The translations under genes were made by a program, and so were the position numbers. A stretch of DNA of 64,000 nt. It comes from Manis javanica (taxonomy: Eukaryota; Chordata; Mammalia; Pholidota; Manidae). Under the pieces are notes generated by a model. It saw only the letters and a program-made list of their open reading frames with translations. It had not been told where the DNA came from and made no database searches. The stretch is taken from assembly GCF_040802235.1 (NCBI RefSeq), contig NC_133161.1:12975001-13039000 (forward strand), read 5' to 3'. Positions 21,901 through 30,602 of this stretch are shown piece by piece; the stretch's first letter is position 1, and the number at the start of each line of letters is the position of its first letter.

Positions 21901-24216
21901 GCTCCTTCCCCTACTGGCCCACCCCCAGAACCACACCCCAGGCCCTGGTAGGAGGTTCCTTTGTGCCATTCTTTCCAGCATGATGAAAGTCTCAAGGACA
22001 CCCTTTCCTTCCTCTCTCTGTGGCGCCTCTTCTCCTTTTCCCCAGGCCTCCTCTTGTCCTTTCTGCCCTTTTTTCCTGCCTGTTTCCCCGGGTGTGGAGC
22101 TAGCAGGCCAGAGTCGGACTCCCACCCCAGCTCCGTGGGCACTGCGGCTGGCCACATGGCAGGTGGGACAGCAGTGACTCTGCCAGCCTCGCTGCGGGAA
22201 GCAGCGTCCTCCTCCTGCCCGCTCTCTCTCCTCGAGTTCTTGTTTTCTGTCCTCCCTTCTCCCGGTCCCCCTCTGCTGGGCTCCATCACACTTCTAGGGA
22301 TGGAGTGGGCTCGTGTGCAAAGGAAGACAACATAGCTCCGTCTCTTTCCCACATCATCTCAAGTCCTTTGGGAATCCCAAGACTAGGAATGTTGGTAAAG
22401 GCTGTGACATAGGAGAGTTAGACCTGGTAGGGGAGAGACGCTCTCCACCAAGAATCCTGCACAGCCACCAAGAGATAGGCAGGGAGCAGGGAGGGCCCCC
22501 AGGGGGCAGCCTGCCAGGCCTGTGTCCTCCGGGGCTGTGCTCACAGAGGCTAAGGATCCAGCCCTGTGTTCCCAGAGCTCCTTGGAGAGCAGACAGGCTG
22601 GCCCCACACAGGCAGTTCTGATGAGAGGTGTCGGAAAGGCAAAAGAAAATCGATTAGAGGGTATGAGTCACACAACTCCTGATGCAAGGGCTCTTTTCAA
22701 GAGAAGACCTGCTGGGTACATGTAAGTATCTGTGCACAGATCACTATTTGATAGAAAAGTCAGAGACATAAAAGCTTAAAAAGGAGCATGGAAGAAGCCC
22801 TCTGCCCATGGAAGAGGGAGAAATGCAGACAGAGTACCTGGGGCTCACACCTGGGTTAGAGCTGAAGGCAGCTATGAGTGGTCGGCACTCGGCCTTTCCG
22901 AGTTCACAGATGGCAAACAGATTCCCAGCAAGCTCAGCCACTTGGCCAGCATCCCCCTTACGGGGGAATGTGAGGAGAAGGGAGACCACAGGCGCTCCTG
23001 AGAGCCGGGACCAGCTGGCTCTTCTTGGAAACTGTGTGCCTGGCACAGTGTTGACACTTGGAAGGTGTTTGTTGAGTAAAAATAGAATTTCATGTATGAG
23101 CTAGCTTTACAGCTTTCCAAAAACAGTTATTGCACAAGGTTGGGTGATTAAAAGGGTAATAAAAACCCTTATAAACCCTGTGATTCAGAGCATGTTTATA
23201 GGAGCAGCTCAACTCAGAGGCAAGGTTTCTCTTTTCAGTGGCCGTAAGGAAATGGGTATGTTTAGAAGTGCAAAGAAAAGAAACTAAATGTCTGGGATTT
23301 CTATCGTCAACAGGTCTGTTTGAGGTCCGAGCCCAGGAGTACCTGGAAACACTCCCCATTGGAGAACACAGCGGCGTGAATAAGTTCCTGAAGGGCCTAG
23401 GTAAGGCCCAGGGTCGTGGTCCCCATCTCCATCCGCTGGCCCACGGGGTCTTGGCCAGGTCCCTCCACTGGAGCTGGGTCCTAAATAATGCAGAGTTCTG
23501 TAGCCTGTGGCATCTGACCCCAAAGTATAAGCAAGGAAACAAATGAGCCCCTCCCTGCTTGGCCGGCGGGCCCTACTTGCTATCTTTATTCACTATTATC
23601 TCCCATTCTCTTAAACCGTCTGGGGAATTGAGCTTAGGAAGCATAAAGGGAACCAGAGGAGGGAGTCTGGTAGGAAAGACCTGGACCAACCTCCAAATGG
23701 CCCGGAAAAAGGATGTTGAGGACTGCGGTTTAATGAGTAGAAAGGCCCTTACTAGAAGGGTGAGAATGAAGAAGGCGAAAAGAGGGGGGGAGGGGGCAGG
23801 TCCCTGGGGGAAGAGCTGCATAGGCCTGTTGTTGTACCTCCCATAGGCCTGGACCCCTAGCCACCCACACTGCTGGGAACTTTCTCCCCACTCGGCTCCC
23901 CAGGGACGTGTTACATTCAGTGCTTCCTGTACCACCACCACAGAAACACTCTCTACAGCTCTGACTCTTCCTTTCAAAACCCCCCAAGTCTGAGGAAGAT
24001 GTCTTTTCAATGGGGAGGTGCCTGAGGCGTGCAGGGGCAACCTCTCCCACCTCCTCCCAGGCGTGGGTGAGGCCCTGGAGGGGGCGTGAGAGGCCGTGGT
24101 GCCCACACTGCATCTGGGATAAAAAGAGCAGGATTTAACGCGGCCCTCTTTGCCTGGTGAAATGCTCTTGTTTTCTTTTTCTAGGCAATAAAATGAAATT
24201 TCTCCACAAGAAGTAA
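3810..24216 (+). CDS. DENND2A: DENND2A, C-terminal coding part (8 exons, 5' end outside window)
   Basis: Join 3810-3950, 5392-5540, 14851-15028, 16611-16652, 20945-21062, 21458-21703, 23314-23400, 24185-24216: 993 nt, 330 codons plus TAA, every junction GT-AG and phase-consistent. The peptide runs from [20 protein letters not shown] through [32 protein letters not shown] and [18 protein letters not shown] to [11 protein letters not shown] recognise this as the cDENN and dDENN parts of the DENND2 family; the C-terminal tail and the MKRN1 neighbour point to DENND2A rather than 2B, 2C or 2D. Family knowledge: DENND2A is a guanine-nucleotide exchange factor for RAB9A/RAB9B, acting in endosome-to-trans-Golgi retrograde transport and linked to actin filaments. 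The human protein is about 1009 aa, so roughly two thirds (disordered N-terminus, uDENN, start of the DENN module) lies left of base 1. No frameshift or stop is seen, so the gene looks functional. Confidence 0.93.
3951..5391. other. DENND2A intron a-b
   Basis: No repeat family recognised. It contains the microexon-like 4325-4339 and the 17-bp triplication at 5246-5296. Confidence 0.6.
5246..5296 (+). repeat. 17-bp tandem repeat, three units
   Basis: Units 5246-5262, 5263-5279 and 5280-5296 share the core agttggtcacccct with one or two differences. It lies about 95 nt upstream of the exon b acceptor, after a long pyrimidine stretch (5200-5245). Confidence 0.85.
5392..5540 (+). CDS. DENND2A: DENND2A coding exon b
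   Basis: Acceptor ttccctggcag, donor gtacca. Starts in phase 0 and ends two bases into a Ser codon (AG|C). Encodes [20 protein letters not shown], then [20 protein letters not shown], the conserved central DENN beta-strand/helix segment. The exon end and donor (5529-5544) have a 16-nt exact copy at 4328-4343 in the preceding intron. Confidence 0.93.
5700..6130 (+). repeat. L2 fragment
   Basis: Resembles the L2 internal segment: tgctatgtgctggccactctg, then a ctgtcctcaaagagttgcag-type phrase, gaagtaaacag, and an agagaacattc...gctgagtctgaag block. Heavily diverged. Confidence 0.6.
6131..10622. other. DENND2A intron b-c, first part
   Basis: No exon recognised. GC-rich stretches (6700-7800, 8760-9060) give chance open frames on both strands. 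A short TG run lies at 7981-7992 and a MIR piece at 8460-8560; the rest is unassigned. Confidence 0.5.
8460..8560 (+). repeat. MIR fragment
   Basis: Matches the MIR 3' half: cacacagaggttaagtcactttgctcaaag...gggagagcttggattc. Short and diverged. Confidence 0.6.
10623..11245 (-). mobile_element. Candidate ERV LTR, minus strand
   Basis: Read on the minus strand, a GC-rich U3-like part is followed by AATAAA (plus 10689-10694 TTTATT) and a short T-rich U5-like end, finishing in CA at plus 10623-10624. The other boundary and a target-site duplication were not found. A 111-codon minus-strand frame inside is not recognised as a retroviral protein. Could instead be an unassigned non-LTR repeat. Confidence 0.35.
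11246..13339. other. DENND2A intron b-c, middle
   Basis: No gene recognised. A MIR-like 3' end (tcagtctccttagctatgaaat...) is visible near 13010-13095, and a MIR-like scrap (aatagatgaggaatctgaggccc) near 11828-11850. Confidence 0.5.
13340..13690 (-). repeat. Old L1 fragment, antisense
   Basis: Reverse-L1 phrases: aaccatcaccactatccattctc, cccattctccctc, cctaggaacctctg, attctaaat, gaaccatacaatatttgtcttc, tggcttatttcacttg. Diverged. Confidence 0.75.
13691..14850. other. DENND2A intron b-c, last part
   Basis: Nothing recognised apart from the pyrimidine-rich acceptor of exon c at 14790-14850. Confidence 0.5.
14851..15028 (+). CDS. DENND2A: DENND2A coding exon c
   Basis: Acceptor tctccccactgcag, donor gtgagc. 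The first base completes the Ser codon from exon b; ends phase 0. Encodes [20 protein letters not shown], then [20 protein letters not shown] and [19 protein letters not shown]. The [10 protein letters not shown] segment is one of the most conserved signatures of DENN domains and is intact. Confidence 0.95.
15029..16610. other. DENND2A intron c-d
   Basis: No exon or repeat family recognised. The only notable site is a CRE palindrome at 16580-16587. Confidence 0.5.
16580..16587. promoter_or_regulatory. Perfect CRE palindrome TGACGTCA
   Basis: The full 8-bp CREB/ATF consensus, 24 bp before exon d, overlapping where a branch point (cctgatgac) would lie. There is no CpG island around it. Binding is inferred from the motif only. 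Confidence 0.4.
16611..16652 (+). CDS. DENND2A: DENND2A coding exon d (14 codons)
   Basis: A 42-nt exon with acceptor cttccacatcttgcag and donor gtgagt, phase 0 at both ends. Encodes [14 protein letters not shown], the short strand that follows the core of the DENN domain. Being a multiple of three, it could be skipped without shifting the frame. A perfect CRE palindrome sits 24 bp upstream. Confidence 0.9.
16653..17576. other. DENND2A intron d-e, first part
   Basis: No exon recognised. 16900-17190 is AT-rich and looks like a worn repeat that I cannot name. Confidence 0.45.
17577..18222 (-). repeat. Older L1, antisense, left half
   Basis: Reverse L1M 3' region: tgatgtattattgacatagg, ttcaagtatataatacagtg, cttatttcacttagcataatg, atccatcaatggacac, ggctattgtaaataatgc. 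It breaks at 18222 and continues at 19522 after the nested + strand L1. Confidence 0.85.
18208..18222 (+). repeat. Target-site duplication, left copy
   Basis: The 15 bases aaggtagtgatttca, identical to 19507-19521 (the first As may belong to the tail on the right side). Confidence 0.9.
18223..19506 (+). mobile_element. Younger L1, 5'-truncated, nested
   Basis: Sense L1MA-like 3' part: the C-terminal end of ORF2, a G-rich 3' UTR (19240-19460) and an A tail (19499-19508). It is bounded by perfect 15-bp copies of aaggtagtgatttca at 18208-18222 and 19507-19521, so the insertion edges are exact. It cuts the older antisense L1 in two. Only the last 1.28 kb of the element was copied in. Confidence 0.9.
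18604..19173 (+). pseudogene. L1 ORF2 C-terminal fragment
   Basis: A 189-codon open frame that reads as the end of the L1 ORF2 protein ([61 protein letters not shown], ending SLICGV). It contains the Cys-rich C-terminal segment but no endonuclease or reverse transcriptase, since the copy is 5'-truncated. The open frame reflects a fairly recent insertion, not a host gene. Confidence 0.85.
19507..19521 (+). repeat. Target-site duplication, right copy
   Basis: Identical to 18208-18222, directly after the A tail of the nested L1. Confidence 0.9.
19522..20690 (-). repeat. Older L1, antisense, right half
   Basis: Continues the reverse L1 text broken at 18222: tttcctttggatatatacccagaagtggg..., ttgtttagggtttttttgctattgag, ccattccatagattgcc, cagaagctttttagtttgatgtag, ggggtccagtttcattc. 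Ends near 20690, where a MIR begins. Confidence 0.85.
20691..20830 (+). repeat. MIR fragment
   Basis: Order of phrases fits MIR sense: catttaatcttcactatgaagtagatattg, cccattttttaaatggggaaa, ccaagattcaaacatcagact. Diverged. Confidence 0.6.
20945..21062 (+). CDS. DENND2A: DENND2A coding exon e
   Basis: Acceptor ttttcctgccttacag, donor gtaagt. Encodes [20 protein letters not shown] followed by an acidic, probably flexible linker ([16 protein letters not shown]) between cDENN and dDENN. Ends one base into a Gly codon (G|GC). Confidence 0.92.
21063..21457. other. DENND2A intron e-f
   Basis: No repeat or exon recognised beyond the flanking splice sites. Confidence 0.6.
21458..21703 (+). CDS. DENND2A: DENND2A coding exon f (dDENN)
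   Basis: Acceptor ccctcgttgcgcag, donor gttagg (a weaker donor than its neighbours). Encodes the dDENN core: [60 protein letters not shown] and [19 protein letters not shown]-rich. The long minus-strand open frames over it are shadows of its codon use. Confidence 0.95.
21704..23313. other. DENND2A intron f-g
   Basis: GC-rich to about 22300, then mixed. No exon or repeat family recognised. Long minus-strand frames across 21373-22352 are non-coding shadows. Confidence 0.55.
23314..23400 (+). CDS. DENND2A: DENND2A coding exon g
   Basis: Acceptor ttctatcgtcaacag, donor gtaagg. Encodes [20 protein letters not shown] and VNKFLKGL; Gly codons are split at both edges. It forms the last helix of the dDENN region. 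Confidence 0.93.
23401..24184. other. DENND2A last intron
   Basis: No repeat recognised. A 294-codon minus-strand frame spans it, the terminal exon and the 3' UTR; no family is recognised in it (see rejected items). Confidence 0.55.
24185..24216 (+). CDS. DENND2A: DENND2A terminal coding exon h
   Basis: Acceptor ttgttttctttttctag. Encodes the last residues [10 protein letters not shown] and TAA at 24214-24216. This basic tail is the recognised C-terminus of DENND2A. Confidence 0.93.
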
Positions 24217-24540
24217 CCCTCAGCTCAACCTCAAGGGAAAACCTCCTCCTAGCGCGACCATATGTTTTTAAAACTGTCCTGGTACCTTTCTGAAGCGCTG
24301 AGTCCTTAGCTGTCCCTGGTGCCGCATGTGGGTGTGGGGGGTTTCCAGCCGCCGCCGGGCCCTCCGCAGGCCCCAGAGCCCCAGAGCTGCCAGGAAGGCT
24401 CCCCTTCTTGAGAACAGCGCTGGGAAGGGGACCTGAGACCAGGCGTGTCGCCGACATTCAGATGGATGGCTCTGGTCGTTGGTTTGGTGACTTTTTTATA
24501 TTTTTAATCTTAGATATTAAAAAAAAAGAAAAGTGTTTGT
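24217..24540 (+). other. DENND2A: DENND2A 3' UTR
   Basis: From the TAA to about 20 bases after the ATTAAA at 24516-24521. It holds no other long reading frame on its own strand. A run of genomic A follows the signal, so 3'-end tags here may include internal priming. The exact cleavage site is inferred. Confidence 0.7.
24516..24521 (+). terminator. DENND2A: DENND2A poly(A) signal ATTAAA
   Basis: The common variant hexamer, 300 nt after the stop, followed by a GT-rich stretch (aagtgtttgtgttttc, 24531-24546) suited to CstF binding. Confidence 0.65.
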
Positions 24541-25849
24541 GTTTTCTTTTTATTCAGCCAGGGCTAGGAAACCTCCTGCCCTGTGTCGTCTTCCCCGGCT
24601 CACCCTGCTGGCAGCTCGGGGCCGCGGCCCAGAGAAGGGGGAGATGGGAAGGGGTTGGACCAGACTTAGAATCAGGGGCTGCCCTGGGCGAACCGGGGGC
24701 AGCTGAGACTGTTAGGGGAGGGGGGCCGTGCCCACAGGTGTCAGGGCCGAGGCCTTTTGCGGTGGGTGGGGGCACAGACTGGCCCAAACACGGCATGGGG
24801 TCAGATAGGGCGGGAAGGGAGAAGGGGAGCAGGATAGGGGTGCGGCCTCCTGCAACGAGTTGCGCTTCCAGGCTGGCAGTGATGCCACCTGGTGGCTGAG
24901 GCCGTTGTGGTCTTGCCACCGGGTCCTCTCATCCCAAATGACCCACCCGGCTGCACTGCCTTTGTCTCTTAGAGGCCACAGGTCCGTCCACCGACAGAGC
25001 AGTCCAAGACTTTTAGAGGAATGCACAAAAAGAGGAAACCTCCTCATAAGATCTGTTAATAAAATGTTCTTGGGGTCCTAAAGTTCATGATACTGCCTAG
25101 ACCCCACCTTAAGACACTAAAGCCACAGACTGGACCCTGTTCCTGTTTAGACTATGAAATATTCTCCTCTCGTTGTAGGGGCCCAGATCAGCACAAATGA
25201 AATGGTACCTGTGCAGGATAAACAGAGGGACTTTTGTTGTTGACGCTGGTAAGAGGGAGCAGCAAAACTCTGGGGTCAGCCTCATGGGGTCACACAGGGA
25301 GGCGTGGGGGAGGGGTGCAGCAGGGAGGTGGAAACCAACACTGGGACTCAGTTCTCAAAGCAGGCCACCCCGCTGCCCACACGCCTCCCTAGCGGGTGCC
25401 CACTGAATGTCACCAGCAAGAATGTGCAAAAGGGATGTGCCCCAGCTGTGGCAGTGGCCCAGGGCTTGGGCAGCCTGGCAGAGGTTCTCACCTTTAGGGA
25501 GTCAGCAAGGGATCTTCTGAGGAAAAAAAAGAACAAAAGGAAAATGAGAAGGTTGACCTCTTGTTGTAATAGGAGTATTTAACTGGAGTCATGGAAAATG
25601 CATCTGTGTGGTGTGTCCATTTCTTTTTTTAGGAGAGAGGCTTCATAGTTTATATAGGATTTTCAAAGGAGTCCAGGTCCCCCCGGAGTGGTAGCAACTA
25701 GCCCATTCATAAAAATTAATGTGGGTAGGTGGTTGTGGTGGGTTGGGGAGAAGACTAAATGGGAATCTCTTGAGAGGGGGGCCTCAGTAATTTGTACCTA
25801 AAAAGCTCCTCAGATTAGTTAACTTTATTCACACCAATATTCTACCCAG
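24541..25849. other. Intergenic, no gene seen
   Basis: GC-rich to about 24990. No reading frame with recognisable product. A possible second DENND2A poly(A) signal lies at 25058-25063. Confidence 0.5.
25058..25063 (+). terminator. Possible second DENND2A poly(A) signal AATAAA
   Basis: A canonical hexamer about 840 nt after the stop, followed by tgttcttggggtcc. It could give a longer 3' UTR if the ATTAAA is read through. No more than a candidate. Confidence 0.3.
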
Positions 25850-26300
25850 AGATGATCACTTTTGATATTTTTTAAAATATACTTTATTTTCTAACTTATT
25901 TCATACTATATTGTTAACACCGCCAAGTGAATAAATATACATCTTTGCCAATATTTCTAATGATTGCATAACACTCTCTTTTATAGATACACTAAAAATT
26001 ATTTTACCCATCCTCTTATGTGTGCAGGGTATTTCCAATTTTTAATATCATAAAGAGCATTAAGAATAATACCTTTGTACAAATACCTTAGCATATTTGC
26101 CCTATTTTCGTTTTCCTCTTTACTTGAAGTACAACATACATGCAGAAACACACTCAGATCATGTGTGTGCAGCCTGACAAGCTTTCACAAGTGACCATGT
26201 CCGTGTAACCAGCCCCCAGGCCAAGAAGCAGAACGTCACTGAACCCCGAAGGCCCTCCTGCCCACCTCCCCAACATCCCTCCCATCTTCCTCTGCTTACA
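25850..26300 (-). repeat. Worn L1 fragments, antisense
   Basis: Phrases such as cctcttatgtgtgcagggtatttccaat and caagtgaccatgtccgtgtaacca...cccaggccaagaagcagaac resemble reversed old L1 3' regions. Probably two pieces. Confidence 0.55.
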
Positions 26301-26959
26301 TTTGCACCAAATCAGCTAACAACTTGCCTACAATTTGCAAAGTGGAGAAGGTCACAGGCGAGAGAAAAAATGTAGAGCTGTGATTCCTGCTCACGGTCTA
26401 GGGTAGACTCTGGATGGAAAATGCTTTTTATGTGCATATTTTGTTTATGTTTGTAGCTCAGCTATACAGCGTGAGGGTGCTGGCCAGATTGCTGCCACTC
26501 AGCCTTTGTATCTTGCTCGTCACAGCAACTGTCAGTCCCAGAACCAAGTCCTCTAATTCCAACAAAAAGCATATATTTTCCATGAAGAATATGTGTTTAG
26601 AAGCATTCCATTATTGTGTTTCAGTTCACGATGAATCACATGGTCATGAAAAAAAGTTGGAGCAAAATTGTTGGGTGGGTTTTATTATTATGGAATGTTG
26701 GAACCCCTGGTGGGCAAGGGAGAAGGCGAGTGGAAGCAGGTACAGCTGGCACATCTTGGTAAGAGACCACAGACAGCGAGTCTGAGACAGAGCAACCATT
26801 ACCACTGCTGAGAGGAGGAAAAATGAATTCTTAGAAATTATCACAAAACCTCTAATCACTCAGATAAAAGTAATGATAAGTGATAAGATCTGCCATTTTT
26901 GGAGCATTCCTTTCCACCAATCACAAGGTTGATTTCATCATGTGTGTTATGATGAGATT
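26301..26959. other. Intergenic, nothing recognised
   Basis: Chance open frames only; no repeat family or gene assigned. Confidence 0.45.
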
Positions 26960-27080
26960 AAAATATAAGCCTTATCAGGGTCGGGAGTGTGTCCTTCACA
27001 TTCACTGCTGAATCCCCAGAGCTTAAAACCAGTGCGTGGCACAGAGTAGGCTTTTTCTAAGTATTTACAACCAATGAAAC
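26960..27080 (+). repeat. L2 3' end
   Basis: Matches the L2 tail: gtgtgtccttcacattcactgctgaatccccagagctt...agtgcgtggcacagagtaggctttttctaagtattt. Confidence 0.75.
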
Positions 27081-27349
27081 AATTCCTACAAGAGCACTAA
27101 GAATGGTACTCATTAGAGATGGATGCATACCCACAAAGCCAAAGAGGTCCTTTATCCAGGGGGTCCACCTGTCTTGACAATGATCAAGTTGCTCGCTGAG
27201 TAGGAAGTCAGAGCAGAGGGCTTCGGAGAGCAGAGGGGCATCTCCCCAGGAGAGAGATTTCCTGGTCTCACAGAGGGTCTGTGTCCCCGAGACAGTGCTG
27301 GATAATCCTGCCAACAACTTAAATCTTGCCATTTCCCCATACCCCATCT

Positions 27350-27970
27350 TTCCCCTTTTCTTATTATATTGGGGTAAAATTCACAGCATAAAATTAACCA
27401 TTTTAAAGTGAACAACTCAGTGGCCTTTAATCCACTGACAGTATCGCGCAGCCAGCAGACATTTTCATCCCCCACTATGCAGCCACCCACCCCTGGCAAT
27501 CACCAGTCTGCCTGCCATCTCTATGGAGTTACCTACTTTGGACATTTCATATAAATGGAATCACAGTATGCCACCTTTTTGTGTCTTCTTGCACTTAGCA
27601 CATAATGTTTTCAAAGTTCATCCACGTTGTAGCATGTATCAGTACTTCATTCTCTTTCATGACTGAATAATATTCATCGCATGGATAGAATGGACACATC
27701 CTGTGTATCCATTCGTCCATCGGTAGGACTTCGGTTGTAAACCTTTTGGCTATTGTGAACAGTGGTGCTGCAAATGTGTGTGTATGTATTTATTTGAGCA
27801 CCTGTTTCCAGTTTCTTTGGGTATATATACCTAGGAGTGAAATCACTAGGTCATACAGAAATTTCTACATTTACATTTTTGAGAGACCATCAAACTGTTC
27901 TCCATGGTGGCTGCGCCATTCTACATTCATACCCATGATGTACAAGAGCACCCCCCTTCCTATGTTCCCT
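27350..27970 (-). repeat. Old L1 fragment, antisense
   Basis: Reverse L1M text: ggggtaaaattcacagcataaaattaacca, ggaatcacagtatg, gttcatccacgttgtagcatgtatcag, gactgaataatattc, gtatatatacctaggagtgaaatc, ccatggtggctgcgccattc. Confidence 0.85.
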
Positions 27971-28373
27971 TTCTTTCTTCAGACAGAATCTAGCACCCAG
28001 CACCTTCCAGCCATACTTCCCAGAGAGGACCCCATGTTTCCTAAGGGTGATTGGCACCACCTCTATCACATTCACCTGGTATGCTAGCTGAAAGACAGAT
28101 TCCTGGGATCCACCTTGACCTGTCTGGGATTAAGGCCCTAGAACCCTTGATTGGCTGAAATTTCCTCAAACATCTTCTAACATATACAGGACTCTGTCTT
28201 AGGTGACACTTCTTCACGTGACTGATCTCCCTTATATGCAAATTCTCCCTTAAATTACACTGACAGAGAGTAATCTTAAGGCCAAGTTTTGGAAATAAGG
28301 CTTTTGCCTGCATGTCTTGAGTTCAGCATTACTTAGGAGCTTCTAAAATGCTCTGAAAAATAGAAACATGGAT
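27971..28373. other. Intergenic, nothing recognised
   Basis: No gene or repeat family assigned. Confidence 0.45.
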
Positions 28374-28623
28374 GAAATGGGTGTAAGCTTCATAATGTGG
28401 GTGGGGGGGGCACAGGGAAGGCAGTATAGCACAGAGAAGACAAGCAGTGACTCTACAGCATCTTACTACACTGATGGACAGTGACTAATGGGGTATGTGG
28501 GGGGGACTTGATAATGAGGGGAATGTAGTAACCACAATGTTGCTCATGTGAAACCTTCATAAGATTGTATATCAATGATACCTTAATAAAAAATAAAAAT
28601 AAAAAAGAAATAGGTGTAAGCTT
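28374..28623 (+). mobile_element. Short L1 3' tail with target-site duplication
   Basis: Body 28391-28606: the L1 3' UTR only, with gacaagcagtgactct...ctgatggacagtgac, a G run, and an AT-rich tail. It is flanked by 17-bp direct repeats gaaatgggtgtaagctt (28374-28390) and gaaataggtgtaagctt (28607-28623), one mismatch. Same 3'-UTR type as the nested L1 at 18223-19506. A very short 5'-truncated insertion. Confidence 0.88.
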
Positions 28624-29669
28624 ATAAGGGGCTACAGAGGGGCCCTTTGAGTAGATCAAATCTCATGAATGTATTGGTTGTTATTTTTAAGGGTCCCATT
28701 ACTCGTTACCTTGCATAGGCTCTAAAGCAAACCGAAGGCAGTACGTGTTCAGCCCAAAAACATACTGAGAAGAGATCGCTGTGAGTTGAGAGGAGGGCAA
28801 CGTGGGCAGGAGCTGGAGGCTCCGACTCCATGGGGGGTTGATGTGAGCTGAGAGTCGGGGGCTGGATCTCTGAAACAGGCCGAGGAGGAAGGGGCATTCA
28901 GGCCTAAGCAAAGATTACTAAGAAAAGCAAAAGGCAGGCAAGAGGGGCCATTTAACCCTGGCACCTGTTAAGGCCAGTTAACTTCACTCCCTGGCTTGTC
29001 CAGTGACCACACCTTACTCTCACCCAGCTCTTGGGTGGGGTTCAGCTGCCAACCTCTAACTTCTTTTTGGTTACAATTAACAGATTGCTCCTGGCAGCAG
29101 GCCAAAGAGCAATCTTACCTTTGATGAACCCTGAGTTGCTGAGCTGCCCCTTCCTCTTCTTTGCCTACGCCCATCACCCCACCCCACCCCAGCCCTAATC
29201 CTGAGAGCACGCGGTTAAGTCCTGCATCCAAATCTCCCTGCTGCCGTGGGCAGAATGTGCACCAAGCTGCTTTTCTGGCACAGAACTCCAGATTCATGGG
29301 ACCCACCCTTCTCTCTCTCACCAGGGCCCAGACAGGTGTGAAAGGGCTCATCGAGCAGGGCTCCAGGAAGCAGCAGGACCTGACAAGCCAGGAGACAGCA
29401 GGCCAGGAGTCCAGGAGACCAGCGAGTGGCAGGGCCTGGTGGGCAGAAGTCTCCCTGGGCAGAGCAGAGCTCCCGCACCTGCCTCTGGCCACGCAGATGG
29501 CCCCTGGAGGCTAGTTAAGCCTCTGCTCTTCCAGGAGATGGGGCTGCTCCACGTATGGAGCTGGGGGAGCAAGTGAGGTAAGGGCCTGGCTACACCTAGT
29601 GGGACCTACATCATGCTTCACTTTTGAAATGCTACAGTCAAAATATTGCCCTTTAAAAATAAGAAACAG
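28624..29669. other. Intergenic, nothing recognised
   Basis: Mixed composition; frames on both strands at 28700-29570 match no known family. Confidence 0.45.
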
Positions 29670-29770
29670 GCCCTGGTGGTAGTTGAATGCACTTAATGCT
29701 ACTAAAGTGTATAGCTAAAAACTACAACTGTATAAATTAAAATGATACATTTTATGTTAGGTACCTGTTA
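29670..29770 (+). repeat. L1 3'-end fragment, sense
   Basis: Resembles the end of an old L1M: ggtggtagttgaatgc...actacaactgtataaattaaaatgatacattttatgttagg. Confidence 0.6.
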
Positions 29771-29777
29771 CCAGACA

Positions 29778-29793
29778 TACACACACACACACA
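29778..29793. repeat. (AC)n microsatellite
   Basis: A run of eight AC units after catac. Confidence 0.9.
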
Positions 29794-30512
29794 ACGATAA
29801 TGTTGCAGTGCGTTTTCATTCTACTACAATTATTTTAATCTTTCTACAGGACAAATGCCAACTTCCTCTATGCAATTGTTTCCTCCCATTCCACAGATCC
29901 TGATCCTACAGGGACTTTCTACTAAATGCACATGCTAAGGTTATATATATTCCTCTCACAACTTTGTTTTCTTAGTATTCCAGGACTGGTTTGCGATTGT
30001 AAAGGAATTCTTTAGTGCCTTCCTCCAGATTTAAGAAGGACAAATGTAGCCTTTCCCCTCTCGCCCCCCAGAACTCAGTCTTCCCTTCCCTCAGGGCCTC
30101 TGAGATAAGCTATCTCAGAGGAAAGGGCCAGGGGAGATAGCAGTTTAAGGAGTCACCCCTCCAAGGACTTTCTGTTTCAGCTGCTGACCCCGGAGCTATA
30201 ATCTCAAGTGTGGATTGCAGAGCTGAGGCTGGTGGCTCAGGGAGGTGTCGCTGGGGGGCGCTGTCCTGCATCTTGTCCCTTGATTTGCCACCCCACTCCC
30301 TGAGAGTACCCGCCTACCCATGCAGGTGCTTCTCACCCAAACCCTCCATCATCTGAGGCAAAACTACATACCCCCACACACACACTGGGGAACCCAAGGG
30401 AACTCTGAAACCTCTCCACTTTACACTGCATGTAGAAGAGATACCAAGGTTCCCAAACCCACAGCTCCTTCATTCCAGGTGTCATCCACGGTGCCTCCCA
30501 CAGCAGTTAAAA
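29794..30512. other. Intergenic, nothing recognised
   Basis: No gene or repeat family assigned. Confidence 0.45.
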
Positions 30513-30602
30513 AGAGATGAGAATGTTCTGGAATTAGTGGTGGTGGTTGCACAGCCCTGTAGCCATACTAAAAGCCCCCGAATTGTACACTTCTTCTAAA
30601 AG
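30513..30602 (+). repeat. L1 tail, left part (interrupted by LTR)
   Basis: The old L1M 3' end: gaatgttctggaattagtggtggtggttgcac...cgaattgtacacttcttctaaaag. It stops at the LTR border and resumes at 31760. Confidence 0.8.

Noticed and set aside
21373..22352. Minus-strand frames of 260 and 215 codons
   Set aside because: They are antisense to DENND2A exon f and its GC-rich intron; the real protein is clear on the plus strand.
23573..24457. 294-codon minus-strand open frame, the longest in the window
   Set aside because: It overlies the last DENND2A exons' region and 3' UTR in antisense, shows low-complexity Pro/Ser/Arg content, matches no family I know and has no promoter or poly(A) context. 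GC-rich DNA with few stops explains it.
24511..24540. Processed retrogene tail suggested by the A run
   Set aside because: It is the DENND2A 3' end itself, with ATTAAA in place and introns upstream; the As are genomic.
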